A model generated the notes under the pieces. It had not been told where the DNA came from, ran no database searches, and saw nothing but the letters and a program-made list of their open reading frames with translations. A stretch of DNA of 47,708 nucleotides from Bacteroidales bacterium. GTDB lineage: Bacteria > Bacteroidota > Bacteroidia > Bacteroidales > PUMT01. Below, piece by piece: positions 1 through 9,400 of this stretch. The number at the start of each line of letters is the position of its first letter. The stretch's first letter is position 1. The DNA lies in contig SLKJ01000086.1 in NCBI GenBank assembly GCA_007134675.1, positions 1-47,708 on the forward strand, read 5' to 3'. The position numbers were made by a program, and so were the translations under genes.

Positions 1-2
1 CT

Positions 3-785
3 GATTACTGGGATGGAAATATAACTGTATATGACAGAACAATAGATAAATTCAATCATCTTCGTGTATATGCATGGAATGAAGGTAATCCGGTTGCCAT
101 GCAATATCGGCAATATTCACCTACAGGGATCGGTCATGCCACAGAACTGGCTAAGCGCTTAGGTACCAGTGCCACTGGCGTCGCTGCGCCATTCGGGATA
201 CTACGCGGATGGGAAGTAAAGAAAACAGCACACCCGATAGGTCATGCACTGAATATTGTGGTTCGAGCCCGGGAAGAACCCATCCAGATGGGCAGGGAAG
301 TCTGGTGGCCCGCTGTGGGTATGGATGGATTTGCCTATACCAATCCCGACTACAATACGGGCAATATACCTTATGGGAGTTTATGGGCAATTCCTCCGGT
401 ATCCAAGGGAGGTCCTGATCTTGATGAACTCGGTCTGACCGAAAAGGGAAAACGGCTTGCTGAAGCCATCAGGGATTATGGCATGTACGTTGTTGATGCC
501 GGCGCAGGTCCTGCAATCAGGGCTGACCAGGATTTTTCAGAGTCTTTAAAACTAGAACTTGAGAACACTACCAGGATAATATATCCCTATGTTCGGATGG
601 TTCTAAATTCTGTACCCGAGGAGGGCAAAGTGAAATTCAATGTAGGTGATGTGGGATGGAATCCAACCGGAGGGCCTAATAAGAAAATAATTCCCGGTGA
701 ATTTCCTGCCGGTGGGGGTGAACCTCTTGCACCAAATACAGCTATAGATGCTCAGCCAACATTTACCGGTGGTCCATCCCGGTGA
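3..785 (+). CDS. Secreted/cell-surface hypothetical protein, 5' truncated by window edge; frame is open from base 3 (DYWDGNITVYDRTIDKFNHLRVYAW...)
   Basis: Open frame upstream of the listed M at 99. Motifs GHALNIVV...LWAIPP...LDELGLTEKGKRLAEAIRDYGMYVVDAGAG resemble a conserved block I recall from secreted actinobacterial and other bacterial proteins. Exact family not identified. Confidence 0.6.
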   Translation, partial: DYWDGNITVYDRTIDKFNHLRVYAWNEGNPVAMQYRQYSPTGIGHATELAKRLGTSATGVAAPFGILRGWEVKKTAHPIGHALNIVVRAREEPIQMGREVWWPAVGMDGFAYTNPDYNTGNIPYGSLWAIPPVSKGGPDLDELGLTEKGKRLAEAIRDYGMYVVDAGAGPAIRADQDFSESLKLELENTTRIIYPYVRMVLNSVPEEGKVKFNVGDVGWNPTGGPNKKIIPGEFPAGGGEPLAPNTAIDAQPTFTGGPSR

Positions 786-968
786 AGCGATTTCCTGGAA
801 GGAATACATGTATTTCCCAATCCCGCCACAGATCAGGTAACTACATCATTCATGGATTTTCTTACAATAATGACATTTTTATTAGTAACTGGTCTTATTG
901 CAGTAATTTCTTATTTTAAGAGGCGAAATAAGGATTTAAGCCATGGAGACGGTTATTTTCTAGCCTGA
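786..968 (+). pseudogene. In-frame continuation after TGA encoding a T9SS C-terminal sorting-domain start (SDFLEGIHVFPNPATDQV...)
   Basis: Manual translation of the frame of CDS 3-785 past the TGA at 783-785 gives HVFPNPATDQV, the typical (Y/F)PNPATD start of a T9SS type-A CTD; next in-frame stop is TGA 966-968. Confidence 0.55.
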
Positions 969-1018
969 CGAAGCCTTTCCGGTGGACCTGTGACGGGGAA
1001 AAACAAAAAGCACCTTAA

Positions 1019-2395
1019 TTACTTTACCATTTTAGTAATCAGATAGTTCGTTATTGCATCCTGACTGATGGTCTCCTGGCTGCCGGTTTTCATGTTCTTA
1101 ACAGTAACGGTTTTCTCCCGCACCTCCTTTTCCCCGATAAGGGCAACAAAAGGTATATTGCGGTTGTTGGCATACTGCATCTGCTTCTTAATCTTAACTT
1201 TGTCAGGATAAAGCTCGGTGCTGATACCTGACTTGCGAAGCTTCTCAAGCAGGGGAAGGCAGGCTTCAGCCTCCTTTTGCCCGAAATTTGCAAACATCAG
1301 TCTGGTTGAAGCCACTACGGTTTCAGGAAAACCAACGGACTGCAACATTACATCATAAATACGGTCAGCACCAAAAGAGATGCCCACACCAGACAATCCC
1401 CCGAGTCCGAACACTCCGGTCAAATCATCATACCTGCCGCCGCCGCAAATGCTTCCTATTTCGACATCACTTGCCTTTACTTCGAAAATTGTTCCTGTAT
1501 AGTAATTTAAACCCCGTGCCAGAGCCAGGTCAAAATCGACCCTGTTCTTTATTTCAAGAAGGGCCAGCATATCAAGCAGCTCCTTCATTTCACGGGTGCC
1601 CTCGAGGCCGGGCCCTTTTTCGTCAAAGAGTGAAGACAATGCATCCAGCTTATCACTGTTACTGCCGGTCATGCCAATGACCGGCTTCAGTTTTGATATT
1701 GCCTCAGGTGGGATGCCTCCCTCCAGCATCTCATTGCAAACCGCATCAAGACCGATCTTGTCAAGTTTGTCCATTGCAACTGTCATGGCAATAAGCTTAT
1801 CATGCTGCCCGATCATACCGGCAATACCCGCAAGTATCTTCCTGTTGTTGAGTCTTATTATTACCTTAATTCCCAGTCTGACAAATACATCATCAATAAT
1901 CCTGGCATGCTCTGCTTCGTTAAGCAGGGAATTGCTGCCGATAACATCCGCATCACACTGGTAAAATTCACGGTAACGCCCTTTCTGGGGCCTGTCCGCC
2001 CTCCATACAGGCTGGATCTGGTATCTTTTAAACGGGAAGGTCAACTCATTGCGGTGCTGAACCACAAAACGGGCAAATGGCACAGTAAGATCATATCGGA
2101 GGCCACGGTCGCAGATCATATTTGCCAGCCGGTTGCTGTCGCCACTTCCTCTCTCATCCTCGGGCAGCTTACCCATGAAATCACCCGAATTGAGTATCCG
2201 GAAAAGCAGCTTGTCGCCCTCATCGCCGTATTTACCCAAAAGAGAGGAGAGGTTTTCCATAGCAGGCGTTTCAACCGGCACATAACCATAGAGGTCAAAA
2301 ACACCCCTGATAGTATCGAAAATATGATTCCTTCGTGCCATCTCATCAGGAAGGAAATCACGGGTTCCTTTGGGTACTGAAGGTTTTTGCGACAT
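1019..2395 (-). CDS. hisS: Histidine--tRNA ligase
   Basis: 458 aa; N-terminal [11 protein letters not shown], class II motifs, [23 protein letters not shown]. Confidence 0.95.
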   Translation of the reverse strand: MSQKPSVPKGTRDFLPDEMARRNHIFDTIRGVFDLYGYVPVETPAMENLSSLLGKYGDEGDKLLFRILNSGDFMGKLPEDERGSGDSNRLANMICDRGLRYDLTVPFARFVVQHRNELTFPFKRYQIQPVWRADRPQKGRYREFYQCDADVIGSNSLLNEAEHARIIDDVFVRLGIKVIIRLNNRKILAGIAGMIGQHDKLIAMTVAMDKLDKIGLDAVCNEMLEGGIPPEAISKLKPVIGMTGSNSDKLDALSSLFDEKGPGLEGTREMKELLDMLALLEIKNRVDFDLALARGLNYYTGTIFEVKASDVEIGSICGGGRYDDLTGVFGLGGLSGVGISFGADRIYDVMLQSVGFPETVVASTRLMFANFGQKEAEACLPLLEKLRKSGISTELYPDKVKIKKQMQYANNRNIPFVALIGEKEVREKTVTVKNMKTGSQETISQDAITNYLITKMVK

Positions 2396-2498
2396 TTAAA
2401 TCAAGATTTGTTTCTCAGCGGACAAATGTAGATGAATTTTTTTTTATTTAAAATTGCACACTAAAAAATGAAAAAAATACTACCAGTTTAAGCCTGAA

Positions 2499-2855
2499 TC
2501 AAGTTAAGAAACGAATACACAATGGATATCTGAAACGAACCCCTTCATTGGCCTTTATTGCTGCGACAACCGTAATGATTATTCTGAAAAAGAACAGCGC
2601 CACAAGCAATGGTATACCGATAAGAGCCAATATCAATACTGCCGAGACAAGATAATAGATGATCATTGAGATATTGAAATTTATGGCCTCCCTGCCCTGG
2701 TCGTCAACCAGTTCATACTGATCCTTCTTAATCGACCAGACAATTATGGGACCTATTATGCCTCCAAAGGGTATAATGTATCCGGCAAAAGCACCAAGGT
2801 GGCAGAACATAGCCCATGTCCTCTCATTATGAGAGTGTTCATCAATTCTTTCCAT
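2499..2855 (-). CDS. DUF4870 domain membrane protein
   Basis: 118 aa; WAMFCHLGAFAGYIIPFGGIIGPIIVWSIKKDQYELVDDQGREAINFNIS is characteristic of the family. Confidence 0.85.
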   Translation of the reverse strand: MERIDEHSHNERTWAMFCHLGAFAGYIIPFGGIIGPIIVWSIKKDQYELVDDQGREAINFNISMIIYYLVSAVLILALIGIPLLVALFFFRIIITVVAAIKANEGVRFRYPLCIRFLT

Positions 2856-2872
2856 TTACTGATAATTTTAAA

Positions 2873-4549
2873 TTATGATGTCAGTTTTCTGTAGTGTATA
2901 CGTTTGGGCCCCTCATCACCAAGTCTTTTGCGACGGTTCTCCTCGTACTCTGTATAGCTCCCCTCAAACCAGAATACATTCGAATCGCCTTCAAAAGCAA
3001 GTATATGAGTTGCTACCCTGTCCAGAAACCACCTGTCGTGCGAAATAATGACAGCACATCCTGCAAAGCCTTCAAGCCCCTCCTCCAGCGCCCTCAGCGT
3101 GTTAACATCAATATCATTCGTAGGTTCATCAAGCAGCAGCACATTGGCATTCTCTTTAAGAGTGAGTGCAAGATGCAGCCTGTTTCGTTCACCCCCCGAC
3201 AGCACTCCGCATTTCTTCTCCTGGTCTGCACCGGTGAAGTTGAATCGTGCCACATAGGCCCTGGCATTCATTGACCTGCCTCCCAGCTGGACATACTCAC
3301 TGTTGTCAGCTATTACCTGGTAGACCGTCTTTTCAGGATCAATTTCGGTATGGGCCTGATCAACATAGGCAACCTGGGCGGTCTCTCCGACAGTGATGCT
3401 GCCCCTGTCGGGTTTTTCGGCACCGATGATCAGGCGAAACAGGGTTGTCTTCCCTGCCCCGTTTGGTCCTATTACACCAACAATACCGGCCGGAGGCAGC
3501 ATGAAATTCAGATCCTCAAACAGCAGTTTATCACCATAGGTCTTGGCTAAGCTGCTGGCTTCTATTACCTTATCGCCAAGTCGGGGACCGTTGGGAATGA
3601 AGATTTCCAGTTTTTCCTCTTTCTGTTTAATATCCTCATTCAGGAGCCTGTCGTAGGCAGAAAGTCTCGCCTTTCCCTTGGCCTGACGGGCTTTGGGAGC
3701 CATGCGTACCCATTCAAGTTCCCTCTCCAGCGTTTTCTGTCGTTTGCTGGCGGTCTTTTCCTCAACCGCCAGTCGCTTTGATTTCTGTTCCAGCCATGAT
3801 GAATAGTTGCCCTGCCATGGTATTCCTTCTCCCCTGTCAAGTTCAAGTATCCACCCGGCAACATTATCCAGGAAATATCTGTCGTGTGTAATCGCTATTA
3901 CGGTACCCTTGTACAGTTTGAGATGCTGCTCCAGCCATTGCACGGATTCGGCATCAAGATGGTTCGTCGGTTCATCCAGAAGCAGTATATCAGGCTCCTC
4001 GAGAAGAAGGCGGCACAGTGCCACCCTTCGGGCCTCTCCTCCTGAAAGATGGGTTACCGGACTGTCTGCCGGCGGGCACCTGAGCGCATCCATAGCACGT
4101 TCCAGTTTACTGTCCAGTTCCCATCCGTCAAGATTATCTATCTTTTCTGTAAGCTCACCCTGCCTCTCAATCAGCCGGTTCATCGCATCATCATCCATGG
4201 GTTCGGCAAAACGATTGTTCAGCTCTTCATACTCTTTCAGAAGCATGGCCACCTCCCTGGTCCCCTCCATGACATTCTCCCTCACAGATTTAGCTTGATC
4301 CAGAACCGGTTCCTGCTCAAGCATCCCCACACTGTACCCCTTAGAGAACACCACTTCGCCTTCAGTAGGTTTCTCACTACCGGCAATGATCTTAAGCAGA
4401 GTGGATTTTCCTGAACCATTCAGACCTATTATGCCGATCTTGGCACCATAGAAAAATGAAAGGTAAATATCATTAAGCACCTTTTTGTGGGGTGGCCAGA
4501 TCTTACTGACCCCGACCATAAAAAAAATAATCTTCTTATCGTCACTCAT
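2873..4549 (-). CDS. ettA: Energy-dependent translational throttle protein EttA (ABC-F ATPase)
   Basis: 558 aa; two ABC modules (GLNGSGKST/LSGGEARR/LLLDEPTNHLD and GPNGAGKTT/LSGGERNR/LLLDEPTNDID) and an EttA-type linker. Confidence 0.92.
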   Translation of the reverse strand: MSDDKKIIFFMVGVSKIWPPHKKVLNDIYLSFFYGAKIGIIGLNGSGKSTLLKIIAGSEKPTEGEVVFSKGYSVGMLEQEPVLDQAKSVRENVMEGTREVAMLLKEYEELNNRFAEPMDDDAMNRLIERQGELTEKIDNLDGWELDSKLERAMDALRCPPADSPVTHLSGGEARRVALCRLLLEEPDILLLDEPTNHLDAESVQWLEQHLKLYKGTVIAITHDRYFLDNVAGWILELDRGEGIPWQGNYSSWLEQKSKRLAVEEKTASKRQKTLERELEWVRMAPKARQAKGKARLSAYDRLLNEDIKQKEEKLEIFIPNGPRLGDKVIEASSLAKTYGDKLLFEDLNFMLPPAGIVGVIGPNGAGKTTLFRLIIGAEKPDRGSITVGETAQVAYVDQAHTEIDPEKTVYQVIADNSEYVQLGGRSMNARAYVARFNFTGADQEKKCGVLSGGERNRLHLALTLKENANVLLLDEPTNDIDVNTLRALEEGLEGFAGCAVIISHDRWFLDRVATHILAFEGDSNVFWFEGSYTEYEENRRKRLGDEGPKRIHYRKLTS

Positions 4550-4612
4550 AATTTTTTAAATTAATCTCTTTTTGTGATACACAGAATCATGGAGATTCAT
4601 AACTAAAAATAA

Positions 4613-4645
4613 CAAATGTAAATTAATTTAAACATTTGCTGTCAA
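4613..4645 (-). promoter_or_regulatory. Candidate Bacteroidota promoter for ettA (TACATTTG on minus strand)
   Basis: Forward caaatgta at 4613-4620 is the reverse complement of TACATTTG; TTG-like -33 at 4643-4645 (22 bp spacer). Motif match only. Confidence 0.35.
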
Positions 4646-4664
4646 GGTTTTTTTATTACTTTTG
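4635..4664 (+). promoter_or_regulatory. Candidate Bacteroidota promoter for the hybrid kinase gene (TTTG-N18-TACTTTTG)
   Basis: TTTG 4635-4638 and TACTTTTG 4657-4664, 33 bp upstream of the start codon at 4698. Confidence 0.6.
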
Positions 4665-4697
4665 GGATATCTTAAATTTTCTTAAAATATGCCATAA

Positions 4698-6452
4698 ATG
4701 AGGCCTTTCAATAAACTGGTGAAGTATTTAAGTCTGGGTTTGCAGGGAAAATGTGAAGAGAGGGTTCTGAGCAACATAGTATTTATTAACCTGCTCAGTT
4801 TTACCGGTTTTATTCTTTTCCTTGTTTTTGGATCCCTTGCATTTGCAAGGGGAGAGATTTTCCACGGATCGGTTTCACTTGTATCGGCTATTATTATTCT
4901 GGGCAGCATTCGGTATGTAAAGAAAACCAGAAAGTACGGCATTGCAGCACAATTCAACCTGACACTTCTCATTATTGTACTTTTTTTATTTTTTGCATCT
5001 GATCCTGATGACGGATCGGTCTTGCTTTGGTTCTCTTTAGTACCTGTTTTATCAGTCTTTATACTGGGAAACAGGAACGGTAGCATAATATCCCTCTCGT
5101 TTCTGATCATTACAGTAATAATGTTATTCATGCCTGATAGTTTCATGCTGAAGCCCGGATTCACCGAACTTTTTACAACCAGGTTTATTGGACTTTATGC
5201 TGCGCTTTTTCTTATTGCTTCGATTATGGAGTATTACCGGACCAACTATTTGCGAATAGTAGAACTTCAATTACTGGAAGCAATAAATGAAACCAAACTT
5301 AAAGAATCGTTTATTTCAAAACTCTCCCACCAGATTCGGACTCCCCTGAGCAACATCATGCTTGTAGGCCATATGGTCAACAAGGTAAACCTTTCGGATG
5401 AACAGAGAGATATGATGGAAACCATAATAGCTTCAGCAAATAATCTTGTCAGCACAATAGAAAATATTGCAGAGATTGCCGAGGTTGACATTGAAAGCAA
5501 GAAAGAACTCCAGGACCAGGGATTCAACCTTCGCAGTATAATTAACAGCATCATCAGGCTGTATACGGTTCAGAAGGAACAGGTAGTCGATTTTTCACTT
5601 TATATTGACGACCAGCTCAAGGAGCAGGAGCTGGAAGGCGATCCGGTACGTTTGAAACAGATATTTCTGAATCTGATTGAAACAATTCTTAAAAGCAAAC
5701 GGCCGGGCAGGATCAATATCAGCATACTTGCAGATATACATGGACGTATATCTGATATAACAGAAATAAGATTTGAGATAAAGACCAGCAAACCCATTAA
5801 CCTTACTTCAGGCGACAAGGATATAATTCATCCCCGAAACGGATTTATAACACAGAATTATACGAACTTTATCAATAATCTTGATCTTAATATTGCAAGA
5901 AAAACAGTTTCCGAACTGGGTGGAAAGCTGCATATATTGCAGACACAGGAAAAAAATCAGGTTTTTCTGTTTACACTTCCGTTTAAGTCGTCCGGCACCT
6001 CTCAACTTGAGGAAAATAAGTTAAGTACTCCCAAAGAGACCGACCAGGATTCAGCAGAGGCACTTGAAATATTAAGGAATGCCAATGTGCTCCTGGTTGA
6101 AGACAATACGATAAACCAGAAAATTGTTGTACTAAGCCTTAACAAGTTTATACAGAACATAGATGTTGCGAATAACGGCAAGGAGGCACTTGATAAGTTT
6201 GGAACATCCAGGTATGACATTATTCTCATGGACGTCCAGATGCCTGTGATTGATGGTTTTCTTGCCACAAAAAAGATACGGGAGATTGAGTCTACAACCA
6301 ATTCTCATACACCCATCATTGCGATTACCGCAAATGCTCTCCACGGTGATAAGGAAAAATGCCTGGCCTCAGGGATGGATGACTACATCAGTAAGCCTTT
6401 CCAGGTTGAGGTTCTGGTTGAAAAAATAAAAAACCTTTTACTGGACAAATAG
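4698..6452 (+). CDS. Membrane hybrid sensor histidine kinase/response regulator with degenerate HATPase domain
   Basis: 584 aa; hydrophobic N-terminus, H-box FISKLSHQIRTPLSN, degenerate N/G boxes, intact REC domain (LLVEDNTINQK, DIILMDVQMPVIDG, IAITANAL, YISKPF). Confidence 0.85.
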   Translation: MRPFNKLVKYLSLGLQGKCEERVLSNIVFINLLSFTGFILFLVFGSLAFARGEIFHGSVSLVSAIIILGSIRYVKKTRKYGIAAQFNLTLLIIVLFLFFASDPDDGSVLLWFSLVPVLSVFILGNRNGSIISLSFLIITVIMLFMPDSFMLKPGFTELFTTRFIGLYAALFLIASIMEYYRTNYLRIVELQLLEAINETKLKESFISKLSHQIRTPLSNIMLVGHMVNKVNLSDEQRDMMETIIASANNLVSTIENIAEIAEVDIESKKELQDQGFNLRSIINSIIRLYTVQKEQVVDFSLYIDDQLKEQELEGDPVRLKQIFLNLIETILKSKRPGRINISILADIHGRISDITEIRFEIKTSKPINLTSGDKDIIHPRNGFITQNYTNFINNLDLNIARKTVSELGGKLHILQTQEKNQVFLFTLPFKSSGTSQLEENKLSTPKETDQDSAEALEILRNANVLLVEDNTINQKIVVLSLNKFIQNIDVANNGKEALDKFGTSRYDIILMDVQMPVIDGFLATKKIREIESTTNSHTPIIAITANALHGDKEKCLASGMDDYISKPFQVEVLVEKIKNLLLDK

Positions 6453-6477
6453 ATTTGTATACCGGCTATTACTCTGC

Positions 6478-9400
6478 TTAACGGCAAAGTCCCGGTTTTA
6501 CTCCAATTATAAGAATATCATCTACCTGTTCATGATCACCCATCCACTGAATGAGGCTCTGATCAAGGATCGTTTCCTGCTTTCTGAACGGGAACCTGTG
6601 AATATTCAATAATAGATGCCGGAACCTTCTGTATTTAAACTTTTTCCCATCTTCTCCACCAAACTGGTCGGGATATCCATCGGAGAATAAATATATAACA
6701 TCGTCTTTCTCAAGTTTCATGCAGTGATTCTCAAACGGTTCATCAATTAAGTCTCCCATCAATCCGACAGAAAAGCGATTCCCTTTTATCTCGCTCACTG
6801 TCTTATCTCTTATAAGATACATCGATGAAAAAGCTCCTGCATACTCCAGAGTTGATTCCTTGCAGTCAATAACGCAAAAACCTATATCCATGCCGTCGCG
6901 GAAAGAGTAATTATTCTCTTCTCCCGGATTAAAAATTTTTGAAAAATCCACATTAAGTTCGTTAAGGATCTCAGCAGGTTTTTCAATACTTTTAATATTG
7001 ATAATATTTCGCAACAATTCATATCCTATAATTGACATAAATGCTCCCGGCACACCATGCCCGGTACAATCAATGACTGCAAAAAAAACCTTGCTGCTCC
7101 TCTGGTTTACCCAGTAGAAATCACCACTGACAATGTCCTTAGGATTGTAGTATACGAAAGAATCCGGGAATATCCTCCTGAAATGTTGTGATTTAGGCAT
7201 CATGGCCAGCTGTATCCTTTTGGCATATTTAATACTGTCAGTAATATCCCTGTTTTTAAATGCCAGCTCTTCTTTCTGCCGGGATATCTCCTCTGATGCA
7301 AGTTCCTTTTCCTTAAGGGCCTGGCTGGTATCTCGCAATTTTCTGGTACTGGTCCTGAATAATAAATACCCAAGGGCCAGCAGAGAAACAAAGTATAGAC
7401 CATAGGCATATACGGATTTCCACCAGGGTGTAATGATCACTATCTGCAGAGAAATACCCTCTTCATTCCATACACCATCATTGTTGGAGCCTTTTACCCG
7501 CAGAGTATAAGTGCCGGAAGGGACCCCGGAAAAACTGACTGTACGCCTGCTGCCAGTGTAGATCCAGTTATTCTCCAGCCCCTGAAGTTTATAGGCATAA
7601 CTGTTTTTGGAGGGCCATGTGAAATCCAGGGCAGCAAATTCTATAATAAAAGAATTTTCCCGGGGGCGGAGTATTACCTTCTCCTTCTCTTCCGCAAATA
7701 GAAACCGGCTCCCTTCAGCGGATAGTACCTCAAAGGATGCAATCGCCACCGGAGGAGTAATATGATTTTTTACCAGGGAATCGGGAAAAAAGCTGTTCAA
7801 CCCAGCCACCCCACCAAAAAACAACTCGCCGTTTTCACCTCTGAAACCTGCACCCAGATTGAACTCATAGCTAAGCAATCCGTCGGCCATATCAAACACG
7901 TCAATGTCAAAGGTGTCCGGATTAAATCTGGCAAGTCCGCGATTGGTGCTCAGCCACAGGTTACCTTCATTATCCTCAAGTATTGTGTTAATAAGATTAT
8001 TCGGCAACCCTTCCATTTCTGAAAATACCATGAATGAGCCTGTACCGGGAAAAAAGCGGTTCAATCCAGCTACAGTACCTACCCAAATATTCCCGTTTGA
8101 ATCTTCATGCAGGCAGGTAAGCTCGTTGTTACTCAGACTGAGACGCCCCTTTGCGGGATCTTTTCGATAATTTCTGAATGTTTTCGTATTTCTTTCAAAC
8201 CGGCTCAACCCGCTACCTGTTGCCAGCCAGATAAATCCGTTCTGGCACTCCAGTATGTCAGTGACCTGATTGGAAGGAATGCCGGCAGTGTCCTGCGGAT
8301 TATGGTAATAGCTTCTAAAATCACCATCACTTACAGAATGAAATCCGCGACCGGTACCAATCCAGAGCACCTGCTGCGAATCTTCAAAGATCCGGTAAAC
8401 CCTGTTGGACTCGAAAACATTGCATAGCTCTTCCTGATTTGCCGGACAGAAGGGCTCAAAGCCGGAATTTTGATCATCCGAATGGATATCAAGCCCGTTT
8501 CTGGTTCCTATGATTAACCTGTCCATGGAATCAGAGAAAAGAGCATGCACATAATCATTTGATATCCTTTCTGAGACAATCTGCGAATTAGCTGAATAAT
8601 GCCTGATATGGCCAGTCTGCCTGTTCAGCATAAACAGGCCTCCACCCCAGGTTCCGATCCAAAGCTCCTCATCACCGGAACACAATACAGATGCAATTAA
8701 CGCAGCTGAGGAAGGCGCTTCCGGCAGATAGTCGTGAATCCGGATGGAAGTAAATTTACTTTTTGAATCTAACATGAATAACCCACGGGGACTTCCAACC
8801 CATAGATTATTAGACCGGTCTTTAAAGATCACGGATATTTCCAGGTCAGAAAAAGTACTGGAAATTGTTTTTCCGCCGAAAGGCATTATCTGATCATTCT
8901 CAGGTGAAAAAGTAAAAAGCCCGGAACCTGTACCTAACAGAATATTGCCCCGGCTATCCTCGAGAATTGTATTAATCACATTCAAACCTGACTGGCCGGT
9001 AATATTAGGATCAATATAAACAGAGGTAAAGCTTTCGTCAATGCGGTTAAAAACATTCAACCCTCCAGCGGTGCCTATCAGAAAATGCCCTGAAGAGGTC
9101 TCAAAAATGCATTTCACCTTGTTGTTACTTAATGAAAGGGTATCATCAGGATCATGGGAGTACCTTTTGAAACGTTCAGCCAGTCTGTCGAAATAAAAAA
9201 GTCCGTCTTTGCTTCCAACCCAAAGCCTCTCCTTATTGTCTTCATAAATATGATTATACCCTGAGCCAGTATCATAATTTGAGTCATCAACAAAATGCAG
9301 ATATTGCGTAAAAGTACCCGTCATAGAGTCATACTTGTCAATACCCCGGTTGGTTTTCAGCCATATCGTACCGGCCCTGTCCTCATATAAAAAATGGATA

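Noticed and set aside
783-785. In-frame TGA as a selenocysteine or recoded stop
   Set aside because: No visible SECIS-like evidence, other genes here end normally with TGA, and the downstream frame also appears shifted, so decay is simpler.
1288-2380. Long plus-strand ORFs of 122-192 aa opposite hisS
   Set aside because: Shadow ORFs on the antisense strand of a clear hisS gene.
2423-2430. TACATTTG-like element upstream of hisS (minus strand)
   Set aside because: No matching -33 TTG at the expected distance; could be chance in AT-rich sequence.
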